Shown: piece after piece, positions 23,611 to 33,330 of the stretch
Layout: every line of letters begins with the position of its first letter
Numbering within the stretch: the first letter of the stretch is position 1
Source of the DNA: an uncultured Eubacteriales bacterium
GTDB lineage: Bacteria; Bacillota; Clostridia; Oscillospirales; Acutalibacteraceae
Length of the DNA: 54,494 nucleotides
Direction: 5' to 3'
Assembly: GCA_934541115.1 (NCBI GenBank)
Contig: CAKTDF010000016.1
Span: forward strand, 1-54,494
The notes under the pieces: model-generated
Told to the model about the DNA's origin: nothing
The model's input: the letters and a program-made list of their open reading frames with translations, nothing else
The model's database searches: none
Program-made: the position numbers and the translations under genes

Positions 23611-24603
23611 TCAGTATGAAACTCTGTAATTGCTGGTATAATCGCCATGCAGCTGCACAGAAACGGGCATAACAAGGTATTTGCCGTGCCCTTCAGCATG
23701 CGTAACGGTGAGTTCGTGATTCATCGAGGTTATTCTGCCGTCCTTGTCAATTGAAGCCTCAATAACAGAATTGTTATACGTGATTTCAAGAGACGTAATT
23801 TTCATCTGGCTTGTCAGACCGAGAGAGCCAACGTTAATTACTTCCATAGTTGTTGAATATCCCTCGGCAGGAACATCAAGCGTTTGAACAGCCTCTCCGA
23901 GAACGATCTTCAGCGTATACGCGCCGCTGCCGGTTGAAGTGGCTTTTGCAGAAGTCACAGCGCTTTTTTTGAGCGATGCCGAGGTTTTGAGGGGAGCAAT
24001 GACCGCGTTCGGTGATTTTCCGCTTGTTGAATCAAGTCCGTTTGAAAAGCTGTATGTCACAGGTGTGGTGTTTGAGTTGTTGTTTATGAGCGACGAGGCA
24101 AGATTTTCAACAACGGAGCCGCCGGTGATATCGTCAATTTCAACGTTCAGCGTATCTTCTTTGGTGAGGGTGAAGTTTTTTGTGTCTTTGAGTTTGTTGA
24201 CCGCCTTTACATAAGCGTCAATAACTTCCTTTTGGCTGCTTGGTACCTTTTTTTCGGCTTTTGCGATTGAGCTGTCTCTGATTTCCGCTGCAATTGAAGC
24301 CGCCTCAGACGCCTTTTTTGACTGCGATTCCGCAACGTACCAGTCAGGGTCACCCACGGAGACGTTTGTGCTCACTTGGTTGCCTCCTATGGTATAACGG
24401 GAGGTCTTTTCGTCTTTTTGCGATGCGGTGCTCGCCTGAGAGGAAGCAGGGGCGGCGGTTGCAGACTGAACGGTGGTTGCAAAAAAGGTTGTCTGCTCGG
24501 GCGTTCTGTCAACTTTTTTGATCGCAACAAAAAGGCTGATGCAGAAGACCCATATTGCAGCAACAGCAAGACCCGCAATTTGAAGCAATTTTTTGTTGGT
24601 CAT
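23611..24603 (-). CDS. Membrane-anchored extracytoplasmic protein, unknown
   Basis: A 330-residue protein. A short cytoplasmic start (MTNKK) leads into one membrane segment (about residues 7-28), a Thr/Ser/Ala-rich spacer and a beta-rich C-terminal region beginning QKEVIDAYVKAVNKLKDTKNF (about 135). No family recognised. The region resembles in layout the C-terminal parts of the two larger proteins encoded just upstream: a helix with A-x-x-x-L-x-x-T, then strands ending in an ITSLEITYNNSVI-type turn. The leader folds into two perfect hairpins, one over the ribosome site. Probably the last gene of the block 30576-23611. Confidence 0.78.
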   Translation of the reverse strand: MTNKKLLQIAGLAVAAIWVFCISLFVAIKKVDRTPEQTTFFATTVQSATAAPASSQASTASQKDEKTSRYTIGGNQVSTNVSVGDPDWYVAESQSKKASEAASIAAEIRDSSIAKAEKKVPSSQKEVIDAYVKAVNKLKDTKNFTLTKEDTLNVEIDDITGGSVVENLASSLINNNSNTTPVTYSFSNGLDSTSGKSPNAVIAPLKTSASLKKSAVTSAKATSTGSGAYTLKIVLGEAVQTLDVPAEGYSTTMEVINVGSLGLTSQMKITSLEITYNNSVIEASIDKDGRITSMNHELTVTHAEGHGKYLVMPVSVQLHGDYTSNYRVSY

Positions 24604-24611
24604 GGTTTTCT

Positions 24612-24655
24612 TCCTTTGAAAAGCAAAGGAGTCGAAAAGAGCGCGTCTTTTCGAC
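24612..24655 (-). promoter_or_regulatory. Two adjacent perfect hairpins before the 330-aa gene
   Basis: Minus strand: GTCGAAAAGA-CGCGC-TCTTTTCGAC (24631-24655, 10-bp stem), directly followed by TCCTTTG-CTTTT-CAAAGGA (24612-24630, 7-bp stem). The second includes the ribosome site AAGGAA, so it may restrain translation; the first may be a weak terminator or an RNA-processing stem. Confidence 0.7.
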
Positions 24656-24669
24656 CCCTCATGCCGAAA

Positions 24670-27600
24670 TTATTTATAAGTGAATGTGTAGTTTGCTTTT
24701 ACGGCGCCGTCAACAAGAAGATAAATCTTTGATGAGCCGATATCCGTTTCAATGCTTCCGTTAGTTTTAAGGATATACGGATTGGTAATCGAAAGTGATT
24801 TAAGCGTGTAGTCATTGTTCAGAACGGCGGTAATTGTTGTTCCGGGCTTGTTTTCAACAAATTTGGAGCCGTCCTTTGTGAGGTTCATACCTGCCTTATA
24901 GGTTGAGGTTGAGTCGCCTCCCATGCTGACAGACTCAATTCCGCCGTTGCCGATGAGTCCTTCGTGAACGTTGAGTGCGGAGCTTGCCTTTTTGCCAACG
25001 AGCTTGACGGTCTCCGGCCGGAGAACGAGCTTTATAGTGTTGCCGCTGACGCTGACGGATTTAACCTTCTTGGAGAAGGTTGAGATGTCGTCATTCTGTT
25101 TGTAGAATGATGCATAATCTTCGCCGACGGGAGTAACAAAGTTATAAAGTCTTGCATACTTCTGCGTTGAGCTGACATATTTTCCGGTTTCAAAGTCCTT
25201 TTCCTTGAGCTTGACGGTTCCAACACCGTTTTTGAACGTTGCCGTTGCCGTTGAATCTGAGTCGGACTCAAGAGAAGCCTTGAGCTCTTTTGCTCCTTTC
25301 GGGTCCGTGACTTCCATAATTGCCAGCATGATGTCAATTGAAGTTCCGCCTACGGAACCCTCTCTGAACTTGGTTTCATATACGTCCTTACGTACGGCTT
25401 CAACCGTGCCTTTTGCGTATTTGGTGTTGTTGATTGCCTGAACAAGCTTGAGGGTATAAAGCAGACGGCTTTCATCGTTGGAGCTTGAAAAAGCCGGAGC
25501 GTTCGGGGTAGTGTAAGTCGGCTTTGTTGTTGCTGTTCCGGAGGTTGACGAAACAACGTTGACCGTTGCGGTTGCGCAGCCGGTTCTGTCTCCGTTTGCG
25601 TCAATGCCGTAGATTCTGCACGGTACGCCGAATGACTCAATTTCAAAGGAAATCTTTGTCTGCGGCGGAAGACGCAGCGCAACGCTGTTGGATTTTGTTG
25701 TAACCTGTTCGATCATTACATCGCTGTTTTCCGCGGCTGAAATGCTGACGGTGTATTCGCTTGCGCTGTATACCGGATCCCATGAAACGGTGGTAACATA
25801 GTTGGAGGTCTTTTTGAACTTGACATTTTTGACATCGCCGAGATAATCCTCGTCAAATTTGAAGAAGTAGCCGTTGGTGTAATGGCTGACATCTGCCTTG
25901 ACCCACTCACCGGAGCCGTAATTGTAATATTCAAGTACATAGTTCATGCCGGACTGGCTGTTCCATGTAAAGCTGTGATAATTACCGTAGTTAGCGTTGG
26001 TAACTACCTTGAATCCCGTTACGGGGGAGAGATATGTCTTTACATAAACCAATTCTGACTCGCTGCCGAAAGCACGACCGTTTTCTGCTTCAACAAAAGC
26101 TCTGACTCTGAAATTGTAGCTCTTATTCGGTGAAAGACCGGTAAAGGTGCAAAGATTGGTCTTGACTTCCATGGTTTTTCCGTTGTCAATTCTTTCAACA
26201 ACATATCCGTCGGCACCATTGAGTGCGGGCCAGGAAATAACAGCCGACTTTGCATCGTTACCGGAAACGGCTTTGACGTCGGTAACCATTGCCGGTGCGG
26301 TCTTTCCTGCAAATGAGGAGGGAACGCCGAGAACGCTGTCTGCATTTACGCCGGTGACGCGAATGTAAACAACGGACGAATTTGTCAGTTCTTTAACGGT
26401 GCAATAGATTCTGTCTGCGGTTTCAACATCAAAAGCGCCGTCAAAATCAACGTTTGTCCAGGTTTTGTTATCCGAGCTTTTTTCAATAATGTAGCTCGTT
26501 GCCTGAGCGACTTTTCCCCAGGAGAAGAGGAAACTATCGTCAAATGCATTGTCTATTCTGAGCGTTCCGACAGCGGGGAAAACGGTTTTTGTTTTGACTG
26601 CCGATGAATAGCCGGAATAGAGGTTTTTCTTTGAAAATACACTGTATGCTCTGACTTTGAAGCTGTATTCGGTGAGATTGGAAAGACCCTTGACCGTATA
26701 GGTTGTGCCGGTAGTTGTTCCGGCAAGAGCCCATTTTCCGCTTTTGAGAACATAAACCTCATAGCCTGCCGCGCCGGAGGCTGCTTTCCATTTGAGAGCA
26801 ACCGAAACGTCCTTTGCCGAGGTGACTTCGAGTCCGGTGACTGCCGCAGGAGCTGTTTTGACAGAAAAAGCGGAGGTATATGTTGAAGAGTAAACCTTTG
26901 AACCGGATTTGATATATGCCTTTACGGCATACTTGTATGAAGTGTTTGCCTTGAGGTTTTTGACGGTGCACTTGTTTGTTGTTACATCGGCAACCTTGGT
27001 GTATTTTGAGCCGCTGTAGCTGTAGACCGTGTAGCCGGAAGCACCGGAAACCTTGCCCCATGTGAGAGTCACTGCGCTTGAAGACGCCGAGCTGAGAGCA
27101 AGCGATGAGGGCACAACGACCTTTGGCTTTATGGAGACGGTTTTTGAATAAGCGCCGGCAATGTTCTTTTTGCTGACGGTGGTGTATGCACACACGCGGA
27201 ACTTAACCTTGGTGTCCGGTGTGAGCTTTGAAACGGAAAAATACGTCTTTTTAACGTTCTTTCCAACGGTTACCCACTTTTCGTTTTTATACTGCTGAAC
27301 GGTGTATCCGGTGGCTCCGCTGACTTTTTTCCATGAGAGCTTGACTGCTGTTGAAGATGTCTGAACAGCAGAAAGTGAAGTGGGGGCAACGCATACGGGC
27401 TTTACAGAAACAGCGGAGGAAGCCTTTCCGTATGTCTTCTTTTTGCCCGAAGTTTTGTAGCCGACAACGCGGAATTTATAGGTCGTTCCGGTTTTGAGCT
27501 TTTTGACCGTGTATTTGAGACTCTTTGTGGTGGTAACGGCTTTCCACTTTTTTGAGGTGTACTGCTGAACCTCGTAGCCGGAAACGCCCGAGGCTTTGCT

Positions 27601-27744
27601 CCATGAGAGGGTGGCGGTGTTATAGGTGACCTGTGCCTTGACGCCTTTGACCTGCGCAATTGCGGCAAAGGCAGGGGTCATGGCTGTGAATGCAACGCCA
27701 AGACAAAAGATAAGCGTCACAAGCAGCTTTGCTGTTCTTTTCAT
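24670..27744 (-). CDS. Large secreted fibronectin type III repeat protein
   Basis: A 1024-residue exported protein. Signal peptide about residues 1-27, then a row of about six to eight Fn3 modules to about residue 740, each with the pattern V-x-L-x-W-x-x-V-x-G-A-x-G-Y-x-V followed by YTVKGLSNLTEYSFKVRAY-like strands. The C-terminal 280 or so residues form a different region (helix ...LKLVQAINNTKYAKG, then beta-rich) shared in outline with both neighbours. No LPXTG, S-layer or choline-binding anchor seen. The start after AGGAGGAG agrees with the signal peptide. A role in surface adhesion or envelope scaffolding is an inference. Confidence 0.88.
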   Translation of the reverse strand: MKRTAKLLVTLIFCLGVAFTAMTPAFAAIAQVKGVKAQVTYNTATLSWSKASGVSGYEVQQYTSKKWKAVTTTKSLKYTVKKLKTGTTYKFRVVGYKTSGKKKTYGKASSAVSVKPVCVAPTSLSAVQTSSTAVKLSWKKVSGATGYTVQQYKNEKWVTVGKNVKKTYFSVSKLTPDTKVKFRVCAYTTVSKKNIAGAYSKTVSIKPKVVVPSSLALSSASSSAVTLTWGKVSGASGYTVYSYSGSKYTKVADVTTNKCTVKNLKANTSYKYAVKAYIKSGSKVYSSTYTSAFSVKTAPAAVTGLEVTSAKDVSVALKWKAASGAAGYEVYVLKSGKWALAGTTTGTTYTVKGLSNLTEYSFKVRAYSVFSKKNLYSGYSSAVKTKTVFPAVGTLRIDNAFDDSFLFSWGKVAQATSYIIEKSSDNKTWTNVDFDGAFDVETADRIYCTVKELTNSSVVYIRVTGVNADSVLGVPSSFAGKTAPAMVTDVKAVSGNDAKSAVISWPALNGADGYVVERIDNGKTMEVKTNLCTFTGLSPNKSYNFRVRAFVEAENGRAFGSESELVYVKTYLSPVTGFKVVTNANYGNYHSFTWNSQSGMNYVLEYYNYGSGEWVKADVSHYTNGYFFKFDEDYLGDVKNVKFKKTSNYVTTVSWDPVYSASEYTVSISAAENSDVMIEQVTTKSNSVALRLPPQTKISFEIESFGVPCRIYGIDANGDRTGCATATVNVVSSTSGTATTKPTYTTPNAPAFSSSNDESRLLYTLKLVQAINNTKYAKGTVEAVRKDVYETKFREGSVGGTSIDIMLAIMEVTDPKGAKELKASLESDSDSTATATFKNGVGTVKLKEKDFETGKYVSSTQKYARLYNFVTPVGEDYASFYKQNDDISTFSKKVKSVSVSGNTIKLVLRPETVKLVGKKASSALNVHEGLIGNGGIESVSMGGDSTSTYKAGMNLTKDGSKFVENKPGTTITAVLNNDYTLKSLSITNPYILKTNGSIETDIGSSKIYLLVDGAVKANYTFTYK

Positions 27745-27816
27745 CGGATATTCTCCTCCTTTGATTTTTAAAAGCATAAAATTACAATCCTACAATTATA
27801 TTTAACCGTGCAAACC

Positions 27817-30576
27817 TTATGCCCACTTAAAAATGAACTTGGTTTCAAGCGTTTCGCTCAAAGAAAATGCTCTGCCGGTTGAGTTTTCAAGTCCGCCGGC
27901 TGAAAATGCAACGGTTGAATAGAGATGATCGAGTACGCCGTTATGGATTTTTGCCTCGATAATAAGCTTTTGGCAGGAAAGCTCTGTCACATTGAGACCG
28001 GCAAGTCTGCCGGCGGTTTTTACGTCCGGCATAAAAGTGGCGGAAAGCTCATTGTTTGCCGGAATTTCTATGGTGAGGTCATAGCCGTCGCCGTTCTGTT
28101 TGAAGAAAACAACGTATTGCTGCGCCTCTTCTTCGGTAAATTCCTTTTCGCCGAATGTCGGCAGAAGCTCGCCGAGCGTTTTGCCTGCGGCGTTCTTTCC
28201 GTCGGTAATTTTGTGAACGGCGTTTTCGGCTTTGTCGATTGAGTCAAGAACGTTTTTGAACTTTTCTTCGTCCGGAAGATACTGCCGCTCGGACGATGAC
28301 GCTGTTTTAATAAGAAATAGTTCTTTTTGCTCTGCGGTGTTTTTGAGCGCCTCTGTGAAAACGTCAAGAGCTTCTTTTTTTGTCTCCGGGAGAGAGTAGG
28401 TGCAGGCTGTCAGAATGTCTGTATAAGCGCTGTAAACAGCTGTTTCTCCCACCTTGAAAAATGCTCTGAGTCTGAACTGATATTCGGTTGCCGCCTCAAG
28501 CTCCGGGCAGACAAAGGCTGTGCTTTCAGCCGAAAGCTCCTTGCTGTTCCATTCCTCGGTGCCGCTTTTTCTGAATTCCAGAATATAGCCCTCGGCACCC
28601 TCGCAGGCGCTCCATGAAAGCGGAACGGAGGTACGCGTCACCTTGGTATTCTCTGCCGAAAAGTCTTTAACGGCAGGCAGGAGAGTAAAGACCGAAAGAA
28701 CGGACGAAAATGTTTTGCTTTCATATCTGCTGCCGGAAACGGTGACAAAAGCTTTTACTGCAAAGCTATACTGAGTTTTGGCTTTGAGAGAGCTTATTGA
28801 ATAGTACGGTGACGTTACGGTTCCCTTGAACGTATACTTTTGTGTTTCGGCGTCATAGCCGTAGACGTTGTAGCCGTTTACGCCGTCGCAGGCTGTCCAG
28901 TTAAAAGATATGCTGCCGCTGCTCCTTGAGTCAAGCTCAAGTTTTTTTACAGACGGAACATCTGAGGCTGCAACGGTGATATCCTTTGTGTTGCCGAGAA
29001 CGGTTTTGCTGCCGCTTTTGAAAAGTCCGGCAACGCGCAGCTTTACGCTCTCTCCGGGGAGAAGCTCCGTGACCTTGTATGACGTCTTTGTACTTTCGGA
29101 AACGGTGACCCATTTTTTGCCCGATGCGTCATACTTCAAAACGCGGTATTTTAAGGCGTCCTTGTTTGCGCTCCATGAAATTGTAACGCTTGAAAGGGTT
29201 GAGGCGCTTTTTTTGAGATTTGAAACGGCTGCCGGAGAAGCGGCGCTCAGTGTGATTGAAACATTCTTTGAGTAATAGTCCTTTTTGCCCTCTGTGAATG
29301 TTGCTCTGACGCGAAGCTTTACCTTTTCTGCCGGTGAAAGACCGGTTGCCGTGTAGCTCGTTTTAGTGGTCGTTGTGAGCGTTATCCACTTTTTCTTTGC
29401 CGAGTCATATTTTTGAATGCGGTATTTTGAGGCTCCTTTTACGGCGTTCCACTTGACCGTTGCGGAAGACAGTGTGTTCCCGCTTTGTGAAAGACCGGTT
29501 ACTGCGGCGACCGAGGCAGAGCTGACGTCAATGTTCACGTTGCTGCCGGAAATTGAAGTTTTGCCGTTGCTGAAAACGCTTTTGACGCGTAAGTGCAGCT
29601 TTTCGCCGGCGTTGAGGTCTTTAAGCGTATATTTTGTTTTTGTTGTATAAGCAAGCTTTTTCCAACTCTTTTTGGCTGCGTCATAACGGTAGACATTATA
29701 TCCGGTCGCGCCGTCGGCCTTGCTCCAGCCGATGGTTACAGAGGAGAGGGTGCTGCCGCTCTGTTTGAGCTTTGAAACGGGCTGCGGCTTGACCGTAACG
29801 GTGCATTTTGCACTTTTTCCGCTGCCGTCGTTTGATTTGACTGTAATCGTTGCCGTTCCGCAGCCGATTGCCTTAACGACTCCTTTTGAGCTGACTTTGG
29901 CAACCTTTTTGTTGCTTGAAGAAAAGGTAAGCGAGCCGTTGAGAAGCTTGTCCGACGGAGAAACCGAGGGCGAAAGCGGCTCACTGACGCCAATGCAAAG
30001 GCTCAGCTTTTTCGGCGCAGTCAGTTTTGTTATGTATGTGTATCCGGTTTTTGTGATTCCGGCAGCTTTGACAAGCTTTGCCGTGTTTGATTTGTAGGGG
30101 ACATAGACGGTAACTTTGTCGCAGCCGCGAAAAGCGTTTTCTCCGAGTGTTTTGATGCTCGAACGAAAAACAACCTTTTTCAGCCCCGTGCAATACCAGA
30201 AAGCCGCGTCTCCGAGCGACGTGAGCTTTTTTGGCAGAACAACGGTCGTGAGTCCCGTACACTCATTAAACGCTGCGTGACCGATTTGTGTTACGCTGTT
30301 CGGAATTGAAACGGACTTCATCGTTTTGACCTGCCAAAAGCATTCCCTTGCAATTTCCGTCACGGGCACAGAGGAGACCTTTGACGGAATAACAACTTTT
30401 TCTGCCTTTCCGCTGTATGAAACAACAGTGGCTTTTTTGCTCTGTACGTCAAAAACAAAACCGTCCTGTTTAACGGTTTTTGCAGAGGCGGCGAAGACCG
30501 TCAGCGCCATGAGCAAAAAGACGCAGAGGGTGAACAGGAGTTTTTTTGAAAGCTTGCTTCTCATTTTTGTTACCAT
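27817..30576 (-). CDS. BspA-like leucine-rich repeat, BIG2 and Fn3 surface protein
   Basis: A 919-residue exported protein. Signal peptide (about 1-32), LRR_5/BspA repeats (about 60-165: SVSIPNSVTQIGHAAFNECTG-like units), a bacterial Ig-like BIG2 domain (about 185-265: SSNKKVAKVSSKGVVKAIGCG), about five Fn3 modules, and a C-terminal helical/beta region from about 735 (KKEALDVFTEALKNTAEQKE). No cell-wall anchor found. Two in-frame starts lie close together (30576 and 30564), neither with an ideal ribosome site (AAAGG close to the first). It is probably the first gene of a three-gene block with gaps of 72 and 66 bp. Confidence 0.87.
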   Translation of the reverse strand: MVTKMRSKLSKKLLFTLCVFLLMALTVFAASAKTVKQDGFVFDVQSKKATVVSYSGKAEKVVIPSKVSSVPVTEIARECFWQVKTMKSVSIPNSVTQIGHAAFNECTGLTTVVLPKKLTSLGDAAFWYCTGLKKVVFRSSIKTLGENAFRGCDKVTVYVPYKSNTAKLVKAAGITKTGYTYITKLTAPKKLSLCIGVSEPLSPSVSPSDKLLNGSLTFSSSNKKVAKVSSKGVVKAIGCGTATITVKSNDGSGKSAKCTVTVKPQPVSKLKQSGSTLSSVTIGWSKADGATGYNVYRYDAAKKSWKKLAYTTKTKYTLKDLNAGEKLHLRVKSVFSNGKTSISGSNVNIDVSSASVAAVTGLSQSGNTLSSATVKWNAVKGASKYRIQKYDSAKKKWITLTTTTKTSYTATGLSPAEKVKLRVRATFTEGKKDYYSKNVSITLSAASPAAVSNLKKSASTLSSVTISWSANKDALKYRVLKYDASGKKWVTVSESTKTSYKVTELLPGESVKLRVAGLFKSGSKTVLGNTKDITVAASDVPSVKKLELDSRSSGSISFNWTACDGVNGYNVYGYDAETQKYTFKGTVTSPYYSISSLKAKTQYSFAVKAFVTVSGSRYESKTFSSVLSVFTLLPAVKDFSAENTKVTRTSVPLSWSACEGAEGYILEFRKSGTEEWNSKELSAESTAFVCPELEAATEYQFRLRAFFKVGETAVYSAYTDILTACTYSLPETKKEALDVFTEALKNTAEQKELFLIKTASSSERQYLPDEEKFKNVLDSIDKAENAVHKITDGKNAAGKTLGELLPTFGEKEFTEEEAQQYVVFFKQNGDGYDLTIEIPANNELSATFMPDVKTAGRLAGLNVTELSCQKLIIEAKIHNGVLDHLYSTVAFSAGGLENSTGRAFSLSETLETKFIFKWA

Positions 30577-30676
30577 TACCTTTCCGTTTCAGAGCGGCCG
30601 TGAGAACTGCTTTGAAAGCGAACTTTTTTCACTGCGCGGATTTTAATGTAAAATCCACCACAATGACACTGATAAC

Positions 30677-30705
30677 ATAATAACACTTCTTCCCGAAAAA
30701 AACAA
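30677..30705 (-). promoter_or_regulatory. Possible promoter of the surface-protein block
   Basis: Minus strand: TTGTTT (30700-30705), 17 bp, TATTAT (30677-30682). The -35 is poor. Confidence 0.4.
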
Positions 30706-30765
30706 CTCAAATCAATATTGTTTGCAAATTATTAAAAATGTGAACAAAGGGAAGTGAAAGCGCCA

Positions 30766-30797
30766 AAGAAAAAAGAGACGGCAAAAACCGTCCCTTT
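30766..30797 (-). terminator. rpsT terminator
   Basis: Minus strand: AAAGGGACGG, short loop, CCGTCTCTTT, followed by a T-rich tail; one G-U pair. Confidence 0.88.
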
Positions 30798-30827
30798 AAA
30801 TCACAATGTTTTAGTATTGCACAAAAC

Positions 30828-31088
30828 TTATTTTGAAGCGTTGAGCTTGAGAACAAGAGCTGATTTTTTTCTTGCAGCGTTGTTCTTGTGAAGAAGACCC
30901 TTGGCAGCAGCCTGGTCAATCTTCTTAACGGCAGCGGTAACAACAGCTTCCTTATCGTCTGCGTTAGCTTCGATGGCAGCGTTAGCCTTTTTCAAAGCGG
31001 TTTTGAGAGCGGAATGTGCGCTCTTGTTGCGAGCCTGCTTTGTTGCGTTGACGAGAACGCGCTTTTTAGCTGACTTGATATTCGGCAT
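30828..31088 (-). CDS. rpsT: Ribosomal protein bS20
   Basis: Small-subunit protein of 86 residues, very basic and helical (MPNIKSAKKRVLVNATKQARNKS..., IDQAAAKGLLHKNNAARKKS). Monocistronic with its own promoter and terminator. It is divergent from gpr, an arrangement known in many clostridia. AAGGGAGG precedes the ATG. Confidence 0.97.
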   Translation of the reverse strand: MPNIKSAKKRVLVNATKQARNKSAHSALKTALKKANAAIEANADDKEAVVTAAVKKIDQAAAKGLLHKNNAARKKSALVLKLNASK

Positions 31089-31118
31089 TTCAGTACACCT
31101 CCCTTAATACAATTACAG

Positions 31119-31147
31119 ATAATAACATCTTTCAAAAGAAAATGCAA
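31119..31147 (-). promoter_or_regulatory. rpsT promoter
   Basis: Minus strand: TTGCAT (31142-31147), 17 bp, TATTAT (31119-31124). Confidence 0.7.
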
Positions 31148-31237
31148 GCAATTTTTGCATTTTTGGATAGACTTTTTCAGAAGTGCTAATAATGATACTA
31201 TATTTTGTTTGATTTTTCAACAGTTTGGAGCAAAAAA

Positions 31238-32128
31238 ATGAATTTCAGAACAGATCTTGCGCTTGAAAAGCGCGAAAGCCTCGGAGAAAACGTGCCTGAA
31301 GGCGTTCTTTGCGAGACGCAGGAGCACGAAACAGTCACAGTGACGACTATCACGGTTGAAAACGAGAACGGGGAACGTGCTCTCGGAAAGCCAAAAGGAA
31401 AATATATCACTCTTGAGGTTACACCGTTCATGAAAAACGCGGAGCTTTCCGACGAGAGAATACGCATTTTTTCTGAAAAGCTTTTGTCTCTCTTGCCGTC
31501 AGAGGGCACGGTTCTTGTTGCCGGGCTCGGAAATGAAAACATTACGCCTGACGCACTGGGACCGCGGTGCATTTCTCTTTTGCTTGCAACGCGTCACATA
31601 AAGAAAGAGCTTGCAAAGTCAATAGGCTTTTCTTCTCTGCGCCCAGTTGCCGGAATCGTTCCCGGCGTACTCGGAAAAACGGGAATTGAAACGGCGGAGA
31701 TCATTGAGGCGGTTGCAAAAAGAATCGAACCTGCTGCTTTGATAGTTATAGACGCGCTTGCTTCAAGAAAGCTGTCAAGGCTCGGAACAACGGTTCAGCT
31801 GACGGATACCGGGCTTTCTCCGGGGTCGGGCGTCGGCAACCGCGGAGCTGAGATAAGCCGCAGAACGCTCGGAATACCGGTTGTAGCCGTAGGTGTGCCG
31901 ACTGTTGTTGACGGCGCAACAATGGCTTTTGATCTGCTTGAGGGAGCCGGAGTAGACACTTCATCTTTTTTGCGTGATGCAGATTTTTCAAAGGGCAGAC
32001 TGATGATGGTTACGCCAAAGGAGATCGATCTTGTGATCGAGCGCGCTGCGTGGCTCATTTCAATGGGTATCAACTGTGCGCTGCAAAGAGATATGGAGTT
32101 TGAGGATATTGCGGCGCTCGTAAAGTAA
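31238..32128 (+). CDS. gpr: Germination protease GPR
   Basis: Aspartic-type endopeptidase that degrades small acid-soluble spore proteins at germination; made as a zymogen in the forespore. 296 residues. The propeptide region FRTDLALEKRE matches the conserved autoprocessing segment; VAGLGNENITPDALGPRC, PVAGIVPGVLGKTGIE and VIDALASRK are family blocks. The ATG at 31238 has a weak GGAG site 4-7 bases upstream; an upstream in-frame ATG at 31205 lies in AT-rich leader. spoIIP follows after 56 bp. I could not identify a sigma-G promoter with confidence. Confidence 0.96.
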   Translation: MNFRTDLALEKRESLGENVPEGVLCETQEHETVTVTTITVENENGERALGKPKGKYITLEVTPFMKNAELSDERIRIFSEKLLSLLPSEGTVLVAGLGNENITPDALGPRCISLLLATRHIKKELAKSIGFSSLRPVAGIVPGVLGKTGIETAEIIEAVAKRIEPAALIVIDALASRKLSRLGTTVQLTDTGLSPGSGVGNRGAEISRRTLGIPVVAVGVPTVVDGATMAFDLLEGAGVDTSSFLRDADFSKGRLMMVTPKEIDLVIERAAWLISMGINCALQRDMEFEDIAALVK

Positions 32129-32184
32129 TAGCATTTTCGTTATCCGCATACTTATAACTATATGCTTATGCGGAGGAACGTGGT

Positions 32185-33324
32185 ATGAAAAAAGAATTTG
32201 ACGTGCTTAAAAGGGCAGCGCTTTGGACGTTTTGGACAGCCTTGTGCGCCTGCCTGCTATGGTTTGCCGGTGGAAAAAGCGCAGACCTTCTCTCGCTTGC
32301 CGCGCTGCAAAGCGCAAGGCTCAATTTGCCGTGGAGCACGGGCGGCGCAGTTTCGTCAGCGGCAAAGCCGGAAGAAAAGACAACAAAAAAAGCTGAAACC
32401 TCACAGCCCGATAAAACAGAGACAAAAGCAACGGAAAAGTCCGGTGAAAAAAATGACCTGACGCGTACACCGGACGATATAAAGGAACTGGAGGAAAAGG
32501 CGAAAAAGGTAGCTAAAAATGATAAAAAGGACGGAAGAATCAGCGACTGGACCTATACGAACGAGGGCGTGACTGATTCTTTCGGCGTTATCAAAGTCAA
32601 AAATACAAACAAAACCAAAATAAATATTGAAAAGCTGCTTTCGCAAAAGGCGGATCTTTCAGTAAACAAAGAAAAGCCGTGCGTACTCATTTTTCATACA
32701 CATACAACAGAAACCTATCAGCTTTTTGAAAGAGACTGGTATCCGACTGGCAATGTAACCCGCAGCGAGGACAGCGGCAGAAATATGGTCAGAATCGGCG
32801 ATGCGATTTGTGAAGAGCTTGAAAAAAACGGGTTCAAAACCGTTCATGACATAGAGATACATGACAAAAGGTATTCTGGCGCATATGACCGTTCACGTGC
32901 CGCGGCGGTTGAGTATATGAAAAAGGATAACTCGCTGCAGGTTGTGCTTGATATTCACCGCGACGCCGTTCAGCGCACCGACGGAACCAAAATACGTCCC
33001 TATGCCGAGATCGACGGAAAGCGTGCGGCGCAGGTTATGATAATCAGCGGCTGCCAGGAGGAGGGCAACGGAATTGAAAACTTTGAGGATTGGAAAGAGA
33101 ATCTTGTTTTTGCTCTCCAGCTCCAGAAAAAAATGGAGGAAAACTATCCCGGTCTTGCCCGCCCGATTTTCTTTTGTCCGCGCGATTATAATATGAATCT
33201 TACGCACTGCTCTCTTCTCATTGAAGTCGGCAGCGATTCAAACACACTGGAGGAGGCCGAGTATTCGGGGCGGCTAATCGGCTCCGCGCTTTCAAAGCTT
33301 TTGAATGATTACACAGAGGAGTAA
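32185..33324 (+). CDS. spoIIP: Stage II sporulation protein P
   Basis: Peptidoglycan amidase/endopeptidase of the DMP complex (with SpoIID and SpoIIM) that thins the septum and drives engulfment. 379 residues: an N-terminal membrane segment (about 10-27), a charged Lys/Glu/Thr linker, then the SpoIIP domain with CVLIFHTHTTETY, the VVLDIHRDAVQR block and LLIEVGSDSNTLEEA. The His and Glu in these motifs are the zinc ligands of the family. CGGAGG precedes the ATG. The gpr-spoIIP pairing is common in Bacillota. Confidence 0.96.
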   Translation: MKKEFDVLKRAALWTFWTALCACLLWFAGGKSADLLSLAALQSARLNLPWSTGGAVSSAAKPEEKTTKKAETSQPDKTETKATEKSGEKNDLTRTPDDIKELEEKAKKVAKNDKKDGRISDWTYTNEGVTDSFGVIKVKNTNKTKINIEKLLSQKADLSVNKEKPCVLIFHTHTTETYQLFERDWYPTGNVTRSEDSGRNMVRIGDAICEELEKNGFKTVHDIEIHDKRYSGAYDRSRAAAVEYMKKDNSLQVVLDIHRDAVQRTDGTKIRPYAEIDGKRAAQVMIISGCQEEGNGIENFEDWKENLVFALQLQKKMEENYPGLARPIFFCPRDYNMNLTHCSLLIEVGSDSNTLEEAEYSGRLIGSALSKLLNDYTEE

Positions 33325-33330
33325 AGAAGA

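Noticed and set aside
29720..30097. Plus-strand frame of 125 codons and similar ones across 23.6-30.6 kb
   Set aside because: Complementary frames of repetitive Ser/Thr/Lys-rich surface-protein genes, without ribosome sites.
31150..31237. Sigma-G promoter upstream of gpr
   Set aside because: A GATACTA-like -10 is visible at 31194-31200, but no matching -35 lies at proper distance.
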